From CAZIUL01 sp964542475 (GTDB lineage Bacteria; Planctomycetota; B15-G4; CAYZWU01), in NCBI GenBank assembly GCA_964542475.1, contig CAZIUL010000025.1:1-62177 (forward strand): DNA of 62,177 bases, written 5' to 3'. Below the pieces are notes generated by a model, which was not told the DNA's origin, searched no databases, and saw nothing but the letters and a program-made list of their open reading frames with translations. Position numbers and translations under genes: made by a program. The number at the start of each line of letters is the position of its first letter. The first letter of the stretch is position 1. Of this stretch, positions 35,836 through 44,660 are shown one piece after another.

Positions 35836-36246
35836 AGCCTGACCTTGTGAGCAGGATCGAGGAAAGATGGCGGAAGGGTTCGGGGAAGAAGACGGACGGT
35901 TCACGAACCGCCCCTTCACGGACACCGCCTCTTTACATTCATCGTGCAGGGGCAACCTCCCGTGGTTGCCCTCCGGTCCGAGACTGAAAAAAGAACAACA
36001 ATCGTTACTTTCACGTAACGTCTACTACGATTGCCTGACGCTCTATTCTCTTCCTGGTCAACAGGTTCGGTGCTTGATAAGCGTTTCGCGAATAAACAGG
36101 CCCGGTTTTATTTATTTTTTCTGGAATACTCGCCACGGCTTACATTTTGCGTTGCTGAAGGCAATGGATTTTTCAGTGTCTTGATAACACGGGCCAGCAC
36201 GAACATCTCGCAGGTTCCAACTTTTCCAAACGGGAAGGATCAGAAA
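35836..36246. other. 411-bp gap before the TonB-receptor operon
   Basis: It contains a dispersed palindromic repeat at 35944-35983 and, farther on, an A+T-rich stretch at 36095-36190 that probably holds the operon promoter. I looked for a cobalamin riboswitch and found no match to its conserved boxes. No gene is convincing. Confidence 0.5.
35944..35983 (+). repeat. Palindromic dispersed repeat (GCAGGGGCAACC...GGTTGCCC type)
   Basis: GGGGCAACC at 35949-35957 pairs with GGTTGCCCTCC-type sequence at 35964-35974. The unit matches 22406-22440 at most positions, including the flanking CTCCGG and GAGA, so they are two copies of one family. Confidence 0.6.
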
Positions 36247-38508
36247 ATGACCAAACGGCAAGCATCAGCATTCATTCTTTTTCTTGCGACGTGCGCCTGC
36301 CACACCATGCCGGGATCTTCAGGTTTCAACAGCAGTTCCACGAACCCCTTCCAGGATGATGATTCCGTGTCAACAGCCGGCAGCGTTAGAGCTGAGGACG
36401 AAGAAAAGAAGGAGAAGGTGAAAAACGCCTTCAAGCTGGATGACATCACTGTCACAGCGACTCGAACCGAACGCGAAGCCTTTGACACGCCCCGGGCAAT
36501 CACCATCGTGAACAAAAAAGAGGTGGCCCGCGAAAACCAGCTCTCCATAGTTGATTCACTGAACGACAAGCCGGGCATCTGGGTGGAAAAAAGAACGACC
36601 TCCTCGAGCGACCCGGTGATCCGTGGTTTCGCAGGCGGAAACCTGCTCGCGCTGGTGGATGGAAACTCCCTCACCTCGCTCTGGGGCGAGGGCGGGTATG
36701 CCGGAGATGACATGTACGGCAAGGTGGACGCCGAAAGCATCGAGCGGATCGAGGTGATCCGCGGGCCCACATCCGTTCTTTACGGATCAAACGCTCTCGG
36801 CGGCGTGATCAACTTCATCACGAAGTCATCCCCCATAGACTACACGGAATCGGGATTCAGGGCGGGAGGGCTCACAAAAGGGAGCTACGGCAGCGCTGCT
36901 GAAGAGTACAGAATCCGCCAGGAGATCTACGGTGCTTGCCCTCGTTTCAAGTTTTTCCTGGGCGGAACAAGCCATAAGATTCACGATGTTGAAGCGGGAG
37001 GAGGAGTCGGCACCCAGGACCCGACAGGGGGGCGCGACTACTCCTGGGATTTCAAGGGCCAGTACAAGCTGACAGACAACCAGGAGATCGAGCTCGCGAT
37101 CCAGGACATGCACCGCCACAAGGTGCGCCGCTACTACAAGCCCGACCAGACCAACTTCAACGACCGCGAGGCAGCCACCCTGACATGGAAAGGCACAGAA
37201 CTTTCGGATTGGCTGAGCGAGCTCAAGGTATGGGGCTACTTTCAGAACAAGCGCGACAAGCGCATAGATCACGGAAATGCTAAAACAGGCTATGCCGAAA
37301 CCGACACCTACTCGATGGATATCCAGGCTCACAGCCCGGTCAGGGGAAACCACCGCTTGACCTACGGAATGCACTATCACGAGGACCACGGGGTCTGCCC
37401 GGACGACGAGCAGTTCAAGTGGCACCACTGGGGAGGCGCGACCGAAAAGGTGGCTCCCGATTCTAACTGGAGCAACTTTGGGATCTACCTGCAGGACGAG
37501 TGGGACGTCATTCCGTGCCTGACACTGATTGCCAGCGGCCGGTACGACCGTTTCCATTTCAACTCGGACGTTGACAAGCAGTACGCGGCTTATGTAAAAA
37601 ACAATCTGCCTGCCACCCACGATCCGTACATAGATGACTTCTCGGACAGCAAGGGGGTGTTCTCCGGCGGCCTTGGCCTGCTCTACCGCCTGACCGACAA
37701 CGTAAACCTCATCACCAACTACGCCCACGGTTTCAGGCAGTTCGGCCCGAAGTTCGGCCTCACCCACCACCACGGCTTCGGCTGGCTTGCCCCCCACCCG
37801 TTCCTGGATCCCGTCGAATGCGACACCTTCGAGGTGGGCACCAAAGCGCTCTACGAAAGGTTTGCAGCCTCGCTGATCGGCTACTACTCCTCGATCCGCA
37901 ACTGGCAGACAAATGTCCCGGGAAACTGGAACGGCATGAGCCATGAACCCACTACAGGCGAGCCGATCTACGTGACCACGTCAGGCAATGCCAACGTGTA
38001 CGGGGTCGAATTGGAAACGGAAACCATGCTCAGCCTGATCCACTCCGTGATCCCGGACACCTGGAGCGTCTCCGCGGGGTTTGCATGGAACTACGGCAAC
38101 GACAGGGCGAACGACGAGCCGCTCCGCCACACACAACCTGCGCGGGCGATCGTTGCGCTCAAGTGGAACGATGAGGACGTGAAGCGCAACGGCTGGTTCG
38201 AGCTGTCAGCAGACATGGTGCGCCGGTACGACCGGATTCCTTCCGGCCGCATCGATCCCGCTGATCCTGATAAAGGCTATCTCAAGGATCCCCAGGACAA
38301 AAACAGCGGCCTGCTCAGAGACTACGGCCTTCCAGGTTACACGGTATACACAGCCAGGGGCGGATTCGATATAATGAAAGATTTGAGTCTGAGCGTTGCC
38401 GTGGAGAACTTCACGGATAAGAAGTACAGAAGGGCCCACAGCAGGTGGGACGAGGCTGGTCTGAACTTTCTCGTTAGCTTAACCTACAGATTCGGTGCAA
38501 AGTCATGA
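36247..38508 (+). CDS. TonB-dependent outer-membrane receptor
   Basis: A 753-residue outer-membrane beta-barrel that imports a scarce nutrient, probably a metal chelate or cobalamin, using TonB energy. ATG 36247 is chosen for the GGAAGGA ribosome site. The first 20 residues are a signal, with a Cys-rich ending (LATCACHTM) that might be a poor lipobox. A 45-residue charged linker precedes the TonB-box-like DDITVTATRTE. The plug (about 75-190) has PVIRGFAGG, LVDGNSL, IERIEVIRGPTSVLYGSNALGGVINF, all typical. The barrel ends VSLTYRFGAKS with the aromatic residue needed for outer-membrane insertion. His-rich loops (HYHEDHG, KWHHW, HHHGFGW) hint at metal-linked ligands. It overlaps tonB by ATGA and is part of a five-gene operon. 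Confidence 0.93.
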   Translation: MTKRQASAFILFLATCACHTMPGSSGFNSSSTNPFQDDDSVSTAGSVRAEDEEKKEKVKNAFKLDDITVTATRTEREAFDTPRAITIVNKKEVARENQLSIVDSLNDKPGIWVEKRTTSSSDPVIRGFAGGNLLALVDGNSLTSLWGEGGYAGDDMYGKVDAESIERIEVIRGPTSVLYGSNALGGVINFITKSSPIDYTESGFRAGGLTKGSYGSAAEEYRIRQEIYGACPRFKFFLGGTSHKIHDVEAGGGVGTQDPTGGRDYSWDFKGQYKLTDNQEIELAIQDMHRHKVRRYYKPDQTNFNDREAATLTWKGTELSDWLSELKVWGYFQNKRDKRIDHGNAKTGYAETDTYSMDIQAHSPVRGNHRLTYGMHYHEDHGVCPDDEQFKWHHWGGATEKVAPDSNWSNFGIYLQDEWDVIPCLTLIASGRYDRFHFNSDVDKQYAAYVKNNLPATHDPYIDDFSDSKGVFSGGLGLLYRLTDNVNLITNYAHGFRQFGPKFGLTHHHGFGWLAPHPFLDPVECDTFEVGTKALYERFAASLIGYYSSIRNWQTNVPGNWNGMSHEPTTGEPIYVTTSGNANVYGVELETETMLSLIHSVIPDTWSVSAGFAWNYGNDRANDEPLRHTQPARAIVALKWNDEDVKRNGWFELSADMVRRYDRIPSGRIDPADPDKGYLKDPQDKNSGLLRDYGLPGYTVYTARGGFDIMKDLSLSVAVENFTDKKYRRAHSRWDEAGLNFLVSLTYRFGAKS

Positions 38509-39245
38509 AGATCCTGATCCCGATGTCGAGCCGCATACCACTGCTGTTGTCGGCCTTTGCCGCGGCTGCCGTCCACGCGGCGGTCCTTGGGTTCAGCCCG
38601 GCCGCGTTCGATCACGATCCGTTACCGGAGATCAGCAGCTCGAAGCGATGCGAAACCATATCATACATCCCGGAAAAGCACCCTGTGCGCGAGCCGGTGA
38701 AGAAAGCCGAGCGCAAGCTTCTCAAACAGGAGTCCTCCCGGGAAAAAAAACCCCCCAATGATATGCCCTCTTCAAAAACGGAAAAAAAACAGGCTGCGCG
38801 CTCCTGCACGAGTCCTGTCAGGCAGAGGGTGGAAAACAACAAGGCCCGGAAGGAAACGGACCAAAGAGAAAAAGCACAAGCGCCGGTAAGGGAAAAAACA
38901 CGGCAACGTGAAGAAAGAACGCTTAAACCCGTGGAAACGGAAGGGCAGGCCGACCAGGCGATATTCAAGGCACCGATACCTCTCGTAGAAGTCGGTTTCA
39001 AGCCCGAATACCCATGGCCGGCAGAACAGAAGAACCTTCAAGGGAGAGTAGAGCTTCTGATCACCATCTCCCCGGAAGGAAGGGTGCTGCACGCCTCGAT
39101 CCACAAATCCTGCGGCCACTCCACACTTGACAACAGCGCGGTGAGCCAGGTCAAAAAGATCTCCTTCGAGCCCGGCCTGTCAAAAGAGGGCGAGCCGCTG
39201 GAAAGCACGGTCATCTGGGGTTGGGACTTCGAACTGGACGGCTGA
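38505..39245 (+). CDS. TonB-family energy transducer
   Basis: A 246-residue protein linking the inner-membrane proton channel to the receptor. One N-terminal helix (about residues 9-30) anchors it. A long Lys/Glu/Arg-rich periplasmic spacer (about 45-150) replaces the usual Pro-rich region. The C-terminal domain (about 165-246) has YPWPAEQKNLQGRVELLITISPEGRVLHASIHKSCGHSTLD, then FEPG, the TonB pattern. Its start overlaps the receptor stop by four bases, so it is probably dedicated to that receptor. The ExbB gene follows 99 bp later. Confidence 0.88.
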   Translation: MKILIPMSSRIPLLLSAFAAAAVHAAVLGFSPAAFDHDPLPEISSSKRCETISYIPEKHPVREPVKKAERKLLKQESSREKKPPNDMPSSKTEKKQAARSCTSPVRQRVENNKARKETDQREKAQAPVREKTRQREERTLKPVETEGQADQAIFKAPIPLVEVGFKPEYPWPAEQKNLQGRVELLITISPEGRVLHASIHKSCGHSTLDNSAVSQVKKISFEPGLSKEGEPLESTVIWGWDFELDG

Positions 39246-39344
39246 ACCGTAACAGCATATCCTGTCAAAAAAACCGGGACCGCGTTTTATCAGCGATGAC
39301 CGGGCATTGACTCGGGCTCCAACACAATAAACAAAGGAGAAGAG

Positions 39345-39977
39345 ATGTTCGAAGGTGCAGCGAGGTTGTTTCACGACGGCGGGCCGATCATGTACCCCCT
39401 TCTGCTCTGTTCGTTTGTGGGGCTCACCGTTGTGATAGAGCGCAGCATCCATCAGGTGCTGAGAAACAGAAAAACGGACCGGAAGCGTCTTCTCGAAGTC
39501 CTCGAATTGATACGCCTGGAGAAATGGGAGGAAGCCGGTGCAAAGGCGGCCGAGTCCGAAGACGACCTGCTGACAGCGGTCAGCCACGGGCTCGAAGGGG
39601 GCGGGGATATCCGCGGGGTCTTCGAAATGCTCTATGCCGAAAAAGAGCGGGGGTTGAACAGGTACATGATGGTCCTTGACACCATCATCACGCTGGCGCC
39701 CCTTCTGGGGATCCTGGGGACAGTGCTCGGCATCATCGAATCCTTCGACCTGCTCGGTGCGAAGGGGGCGAGAGACCCCATGGCAGTCACCGGCGGGATC
39801 GCCAAAGCGCTGATCACAACCGCAACAGGCCTCGGCATCGCCATCCTGATGCTGATCCCCTTCAATTTCTTCCGGTCCACCAACGAAACCGCCCTGAACG
39901 AGATAGAGGAGGTGGCCACATACATGGAGACCTACTCGACAAAGCGCAAGGGAACGAATGCAAAGGCGCAGCCATGA
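39345..39977 (+). CDS. exbB: ExbB/TolQ/MotA-type proton channel subunit
   Basis: A 210-residue inner-membrane protein with AAAGGAG upstream. Three helices are visible: about 12-32, 107-130 and 150-175. The conserved core LDTIITLAPLLGILGTVLGIIESF and later TGGIAKALITTATGLGIAI match ExbB, with the Thr/Ser-lined channel helices. It uses the proton gradient, with ExbD, to drive the adjacent TonB. It overlaps exbD by ATGA (39974-39977). Confidence 0.92.
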   Translation: MFEGAARLFHDGGPIMYPLLLCSFVGLTVVIERSIHQVLRNRKTDRKRLLEVLELIRLEKWEEAGAKAAESEDDLLTAVSHGLEGGGDIRGVFEMLYAEKERGLNRYMMVLDTIITLAPLLGILGTVLGIIESFDLLGAKGARDPMAVTGGIAKALITTATGLGIAILMLIPFNFFRSTNETALNEIEEVATYMETYSTKRKGTNAKAQP

Positions 39978-40399
39978 AGCTGAGGCGCAGAAAAAGGCCG
40001 GGAGCGCGGATAGAGATGATCCCGCTCATTGACATCATCTTTCTTCTGCTGGTTGTGTTCATATACGCTATGCTGTCCATGGCGATACACAAGGGCATAC
40101 GGATCGAACTGCCTTCGTCTTCCACCGCGAAGATGGACCGGGAAGAGGACCACTTCTCCGTGACAATCGCATCCAACGGAGATGTCTATGTCGACCTCGA
40201 TCTCGTAAGCCTTGATGAGCTGACAACCCTCGTGAGCGCCGATGCAGCACGCGCGGAAAAGGAAGGGAACCTTCACGTGCTCGTCAACGCCCACAAGGAG
40301 ATCTCCCACGGCCGACTTGTGCAGGTCCTTGACAGCATCCGAGCGGGAGGAGTATTCTCATTATCGATCATGACCGACGACTACGACAACGGATTTTAA
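39974..40399 (+). CDS. exbD: ExbD/TolR-type channel subunit
   Basis: A 141-residue protein with one N-terminal helix whose start (IEMIPLIDIIFLLLVVFIYA) carries the essential Asp of ExbD/TolR near residue 20. The periplasmic domain follows, with LVNAHKEISHGRLVQVLDSIRAGG typical of the family. It forms the proton channel with ExbB. Its start overlaps exbB by four bases and the next gene begins 12 bp later. Confidence 0.92.
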   Translation: MKLRRRKRPGARIEMIPLIDIIFLLLVVFIYAMLSMAIHKGIRIELPSSSTAKMDREEDHFSVTIASNGDVYVDLDLVSLDELTTLVSADAARAEKEGNLHVLVNAHKEISHGRLVQVLDSIRAGGVFSLSIMTDDYDNGF

Positions 40400-40411
40400 G
40401 GAGGCCGGGGC

Positions 40412-41125
40412 ATGAAAGCTTTTCTCGAACTGTCCGCCGCTTTGACAATCGTACTCATTCCCGCGGCAAGCGCTCTTGACAGCGATCGTCACCGCGTGGC
40501 CGACATCATGGACACAAACGGGACTATTACGCATGTGACCGGTCTTCATTACTGTTACGACGATAAGGAAGGCGAAGATGTCTTTGTCAACAAATTCGAC
40601 ATGCTTTACGTTCAGCGGGGGGAAGCTGTCATCAAGGTCCTGTTCGAAAACATCTCAAGAATCGAGTTCGAAGGCGCTGTCGTGGAAAAAGACGGCAAGC
40701 TCCTCAGGAAAGCCGAAATACTGACCCGCGCGGGCAAACGGGTGGAGGCGTTCGTTCTCTGCCACAAGCAATGCTACATCAACGGCAAGGTGGAGCTGGG
40801 GGAGTTCGACATAGACCTCGAAAAAATATCCTGGATGAAATTTTCGGGAAAAGAAGCCGAACTCGGGGCGTTCTTCGAGGCGAGCCTGTTCCCCAGGGCG
40901 GAAACTCCTGGAGGAACCATCCCTCTTGTAGTAAGCGAAGACGGGACCGTGACGATCGACGGCAGCAACGAGGAAACAAAAGGCAAAACCCTGAAGGAGC
41001 TGTTGTCAGGCTCGGGCAAAGCGGTTTTCTTGAAAGTCGAACCGTTAGTGCCCTACGCGGTCTTCCGTCGGGCAGTTAAAAATATCAGGGCCGCGGGAGC
41101 AGGACGCATAATTCTGGGGCCTTGA
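40412..41125 (+). CDS. Secreted hypothetical protein of the TonB operon
   Basis: A 237-residue protein that I do not recognise. GGAGG lies before its ATG, and residues 1-21 (MKAFLELSAALTIVLIPAASA) form a signal peptide. The rest is predicted beta-rich: repeated short strands such as AVIKVLFENISRIEFEGAVVEKDGKLLRK and VELGEFDIDLEKISWMKF suggest a small barrel repeat. Two Cys (in VLCHKQC) are close enough to form a disulfide or bind metal. It closes the receptor-TonB-ExbB-ExbD operon, so it is likely a periplasmic accessory for uptake of the same ligand, for instance a chelate-binding or receptor-tuning protein. That role is inferred from position only. Confidence 0.7.
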   Translation: MKAFLELSAALTIVLIPAASALDSDRHRVADIMDTNGTITHVTGLHYCYDDKEGEDVFVNKFDMLYVQRGEAVIKVLFENISRIEFEGAVVEKDGKLLRKAEILTRAGKRVEAFVLCHKQCYINGKVELGEFDIDLEKISWMKFSGKEAELGAFFEASLFPRAETPGGTIPLVVSEDGTVTIDGSNEETKGKTLKELLSGSGKAVFLKVEPLVPYAVFRRAVKNIRAAGAGRIILGP

Positions 41126-41269
41126 AAAAAACAGGTTTCCCCCGGGCCCGGCTCAAATCAAAACCCCGCTGTTCTTGACTCTCCGCGGAAAAGACTTAGC
41201 ATTCACGGATCGTGAACTTGTTTCCATTTATTGTCGGACTCCCAGTTATGAGGAACGATCCCGGCCCCG

Positions 41270-42211
41270 ATGCTCACACAGATCCTATTCATCACAGCCA
41301 GCTTCTTAATACTATACTTTGGGGCAAGGCTACTCATCCACGGCGCCTCATCAATCGCGGTCAACCTCGGTGTGTCAAAGGTCGTGGTGGGTGTAACCCT
41401 GGTCGCGTTCGGTACCAGCTCTCCGGAGTTCATCGTCAACGTGGTGGCTGCTTATCGCGACCACACCGGCTTCGCGCTTACTAACATCGCGGGAAGCAAC
41501 CTTACAAACCTCTGCATCGGATTCGGCATCTGCGCGCTCCTGGGAGGGCTGGTTGTCGACAGGATAAAGTTCAAGATCGATCTGTGGTTCTTTTTCGGTA
41601 CTCCGCTGCTCCTGCTAATGTTTTTCCTGGTTGGTCCGGGCATGAACCTGAGCCGGTTGGCCGGCATACCGTTTGCCATTCTCTTTATCGTTTACCTTCT
41701 CACGTTAAGGGGCCGGCTGAAAGCCGGGAGAATTGAAAACAACGGCACGCCCGGACCCAGGCTGCTGCCCGGCGTGTTCTGCTTCCTGGCCGGCTGCGCA
41801 ACACTTTACGGGGGCGGCGAGCTGGTTCTCTACGGTTCAATAAACATCGCGAAATTGCTCGGGATTTCGGATACTATCATCGGTCTCACCATCGTTGCCG
41901 TGGGAACATCGATCCCGGATGTGATGGCAAGCATCATAGCATTTCGAAAACGGGAAACCTCCATAGCCGTGGGCAACCTGCTCGGAAGCAACATCTTCAA
42001 CATCCTGCTCGTGCTCGGCGGGACGCTGCTTGTCTCCTGGAGGGATCTGGCCGCGGAGGGAAAAATACTGACTGATTATGTTCTCGTGTGCGCGACTTCC
42101 ACGGTCTTCTTTCTGTTCGTGCTCCTGTCACCGCGGATACGAAAGATAGGGGGCGCGGCGCTCATCTCGGTCTATATCGGTTACATGGTGTTCAGGGTGG
42201 CAACAGCGTAA
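41270..42211 (+). CDS. Calcium/sodium antiporter (CaCA family, YrbG-like)
   Basis: A 313-residue inner-membrane exchanger that moves Ca2+ against Na+ or H+. It has about ten helices in two inverted halves, each with its alpha-repeat: GVTLVAFGTSSPEFIVN in the first and GLTIVAVGTSIPDVMAS in the second. The ion-binding acidic residues are the Glu of SSPE and the Asp of SIPD. GSNLTNLCIGFG and GSNIFNILLVLG complete the repeats. It follows the TonB operon by 144 bp and probably has its own promoter. Confidence 0.9.
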   Translation: MLTQILFITASFLILYFGARLLIHGASSIAVNLGVSKVVVGVTLVAFGTSSPEFIVNVVAAYRDHTGFALTNIAGSNLTNLCIGFGICALLGGLVVDRIKFKIDLWFFFGTPLLLLMFFLVGPGMNLSRLAGIPFAILFIVYLLTLRGRLKAGRIENNGTPGPRLLPGVFCFLAGCATLYGGGELVLYGSINIAKLLGISDTIIGLTIVAVGTSIPDVMASIIAFRKRETSIAVGNLLGSNIFNILLVLGGTLLVSWRDLAAEGKILTDYVLVCATSTVFFLFVLLSPRIRKIGGAALISVYIGYMVFRVATA

Positions 42212-42289
42212 AAAAACTACACGCCGTCCTCTTCCCGGTCGGGGTTGAATCCTACCCTCCATGCTAAATTATCAACATGGAGATGAGCC

Positions 42290-44398
42290 TCACTTCTTCT
42301 TGCCCTTCTTCTTGTCCTTCTTCTTCCCCTTGCCGCTGTCTTTTTTCTTCTCATCTTCCTCTTTCTTGCCTCCTCCGAGCAAGCCATCCAGGAGGCCGCC
42401 TCCGCCGGTGTCATCCCCGCCTTTCCCCTTCAGCAGCCCCTCCAGGCCTTTTTCGAGGTCCTTGCCTATCGTATCGTCGAGCTTGTCCCCCAGCTTTTCA
42501 CCCACCTTCTCGTTGAGCTTTTCCTGAAGTTCGCCTTTCTTTCCATCCATTCGGCCCTTCAGCTCGTCCATCTTCTCGTCGGTGATCTCCATGATCTTGC
42601 CGTACTGCTGGTTCAGCTTCTCCTGAAGGATTCTGTCACCGGTGCGCATGATCCCCTTTTTGACGGCTTCTAAGAGCCCCTTGTCATCCACCTCGATCTC
42701 CAGGTCGTCGTATGGCCCCTTGATCACGGCAACCACTTCGAGCGGTGTGTCCTTCATGAACTCGGTCAGGCCGCGGCAGAAAAGCTCGCTGTCCAGGCCG
42801 AAAATCTTATCGCCGCTTTCCGCCGGCTCGACATTCACGCCAAAGATCCAGAACCGGTTGGTCGAGTGGATTCCCCCTCTTTTGAAAACGGTCTTTGAGT
42901 CGAGCTCTACTTCTCCCCCGCTGAACAAAAGGTCATCACCTGGCTTTATGTATTCGAGCACCTGCTCGGACGGCATCTTATCGAGGCAAATCTCCATACC
43001 GTGCACAGGATCGGGGCTCGACCAGTTGAGCAAGAGCTCGAGCCGAAAGGTAGGATCTTCCAGGCCGTTGTTTCCAAGAATGATCACACTGTCCTTTGCA
43101 TAGAGCCCAGGATTCGAGGATAGCGCTGTTGCATGAAAGCACAGGTCATCGAAAACACTGCCGGCGCCTTTCTCGGCCTTGTCCTCGAGCCTGAGCTTCA
43201 ACCCCCTGATCCAAAAATTTTCGACCACCACGAGAGGATAGCCCCCCTCGAGAAGGTAATCAGCGAAAAACGCCGCGTAGTTCTTCAATCGCGCACATTC
43301 CTCCTTGATATCATCAAGCCGTTTCCCAGTATCGAGCGCTTCATCCGGAGGAAAGAGCATATCGAGCAGCTTTTCGAGCATGTCCCGGGCCAGGTCTTTT
43401 TGCTGCCAAAGCTTCGATAGAACATCTGCATCCCCCAGGAAACCCGAACCTTCCTCTTCCTCCTGCTTTTTTCTTTTTTTGTCCAGGTTCAAGCGGCCCT
43501 TTTCATCCCTTTCCACGCGGAAATCCATGTTCTCTACGGAAATTTCTTCGAAGATTAGATGCCGTTTGAGCAAATCACGGACACTCAGGTCACCAGTCGC
43601 TTTTACAGCCTGTATTATGCTGTCGTTGCTATCCCTTTTCAGTACGACCATGTCCTCGATCGCAAGACTCCCTCTCAAAAAACTCAGGCCAAGCTCCCTC
43701 ACGCTCACATCAGAGTCGGATGCCCGAGACGCTCCGGACTCTAAACCGGCCTTGGCAAGAGCGTTCCCGAAAAGGAGCGAGAAAACCCAGACGAGGGCTA
43801 TAAACGAACCCGCAACAATTACAAAGCCCTTCCGGATCGGTGATCTTCTCAAATCCGCTGTTTCCTTGATGTCACCTTTCTTTTCTCCAATGAACAGCCA
43901 TGCAAGGAACCGGATGAGAAAGAAGTCTGTGATTTTTGTTAAAGCAGTGGATTTCTCTTTCCAACGGATAACAGCATTCCTGTACCTGCGCGTGAGATAG
44001 TATAACGAGGGGTAGCAGGCCAGGGAGCAAAGCAGCGTGAAAATGACACCGCCTGCAACCACATACCGGTGAAGATCAAGCAGTGCCAGCACCGGCCTGT
44101 TGACTATCCACTCGAACAGCCCATTGATGGGGCCTTCCAGCGCGTATGTTCCCAAATGAAACAACACCGGGTCGATAGCAAAAGAGAGCAGTTTGACAAT
44201 CACGGCGGCTGCTATGAAGACGGTAAGGCTCGCCCTCAAGACCAGGATAAGGCACAAAACCGCTGCAACAGCAAAGAAGCTGGAGATCGGTATGCATCCA
44301 AGAAGTATGCCGAAACAGAATCCCAGGGCGATCTCATGGCTGGACAGGTTCGATCTGAAAAGAGAAAAAAACTTGCGTATCAGCTTTATGACAAACAT
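42290..44398 (-). CDS. TIGR03546/TIGR03545-like membrane protein (fusion of two paired families)
   Basis: A 702-residue protein with a perfect AAGGAGGT ribosome site. Residues about 1-170 hold four to five helices and start LIRKFFSLFRSNLSSHEIALGFCFGILLGCIP, a DUF2062/TIGR03546-type pattern. After a second membrane segment (about 185-210, FVIVAGSFIALVWVFSLLFG), a long extracytoplasmic region has beta-rich and coiled segments like TIGR03545 and AsmA-type proteins. It ends in a Lys/Gly tail rich in KKK. In other genomes these two families are separate adjacent genes, so this looks like a natural fusion. This rests on recall of the families. AsmA relatives act in lipid transport to the outer membrane, a possible role here. 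Confidence 0.68.
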   Translation of the reverse strand: MFVIKLIRKFFSLFRSNLSSHEIALGFCFGILLGCIPISSFFAVAAVLCLILVLRASLTVFIAAAVIVKLLSFAIDPVLFHLGTYALEGPINGLFEWIVNRPVLALLDLHRYVVAGGVIFTLLCSLACYPSLYYLTRRYRNAVIRWKEKSTALTKITDFFLIRFLAWLFIGEKKGDIKETADLRRSPIRKGFVIVAGSFIALVWVFSLLFGNALAKAGLESGASRASDSDVSVRELGLSFLRGSLAIEDMVVLKRDSNDSIIQAVKATGDLSVRDLLKRHLIFEEISVENMDFRVERDEKGRLNLDKKRKKQEEEEGSGFLGDADVLSKLWQQKDLARDMLEKLLDMLFPPDEALDTGKRLDDIKEECARLKNYAAFFADYLLEGGYPLVVVENFWIRGLKLRLEDKAEKGAGSVFDDLCFHATALSSNPGLYAKDSVIILGNNGLEDPTFRLELLLNWSSPDPVHGMEICLDKMPSEQVLEYIKPGDDLLFSGGEVELDSKTVFKRGGIHSTNRFWIFGVNVEPAESGDKIFGLDSELFCRGLTEFMKDTPLEVVAVIKGPYDDLEIEVDDKGLLEAVKKGIMRTGDRILQEKLNQQYGKIMEITDEKMDELKGRMDGKKGELQEKLNEKVGEKLGDKLDDTIGKDLEKGLEGLLKGKGGDDTGGGGLLDGLLGGGKKEEDEKKKDSGKGKKKDKKKGKKK

Positions 44399-44598
44399 AT
44401 GACCTCCTTCCCGTTTACACGCACAGGCCTGTACAATCTTGTCTTACCCACACACGTCGCATCGATTCATGTGCCATGAGTGATCGACTTCTCGGAACAG
44501 GCCCCCGGACCGTTTTTTTAGAAATTCTAAACAACTACCAATCAACCACGAGAAGGATGTACATAAAATGGGTGATATAGCAATCAAATACTTTTTAA

Positions 44599-44619
44599 CC
44601 CGCACATTTCATACTCTTC
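44599..44619 (-). repeat. Conserved 21-nt motif after a GT2 gene (copy 1)
   Basis: On the minus strand this includes ATGAAATGTGCGGG. It matches 51478-51498 at 19 of 21 positions. Both lie shortly downstream of a minus-strand GT2 gene and next to a CTGC/GCAG-rich element, so they may be a shared 3' regulatory or terminator element. Confidence 0.4.
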
Positions 44620-44660
44620 GTCGCGAGGTGCCGCAGCAGATGAGGATGATAAGATATGCT

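Noticed and set aside
35867..36184. 105-codon plus-strand frame in the gap before the TonB receptor
   Set aside because: It covers a dispersed repeat and A+T-rich leader, has no signal of coding bias and no recognisable domain.
35836..36246. Possible cobalamin riboswitch before the TonB receptor
   Set aside because: The conserved boxes (such as GCCACTG and the AACTGT segment) are absent; only a weak GGTTCGGTGC fragment was seen.
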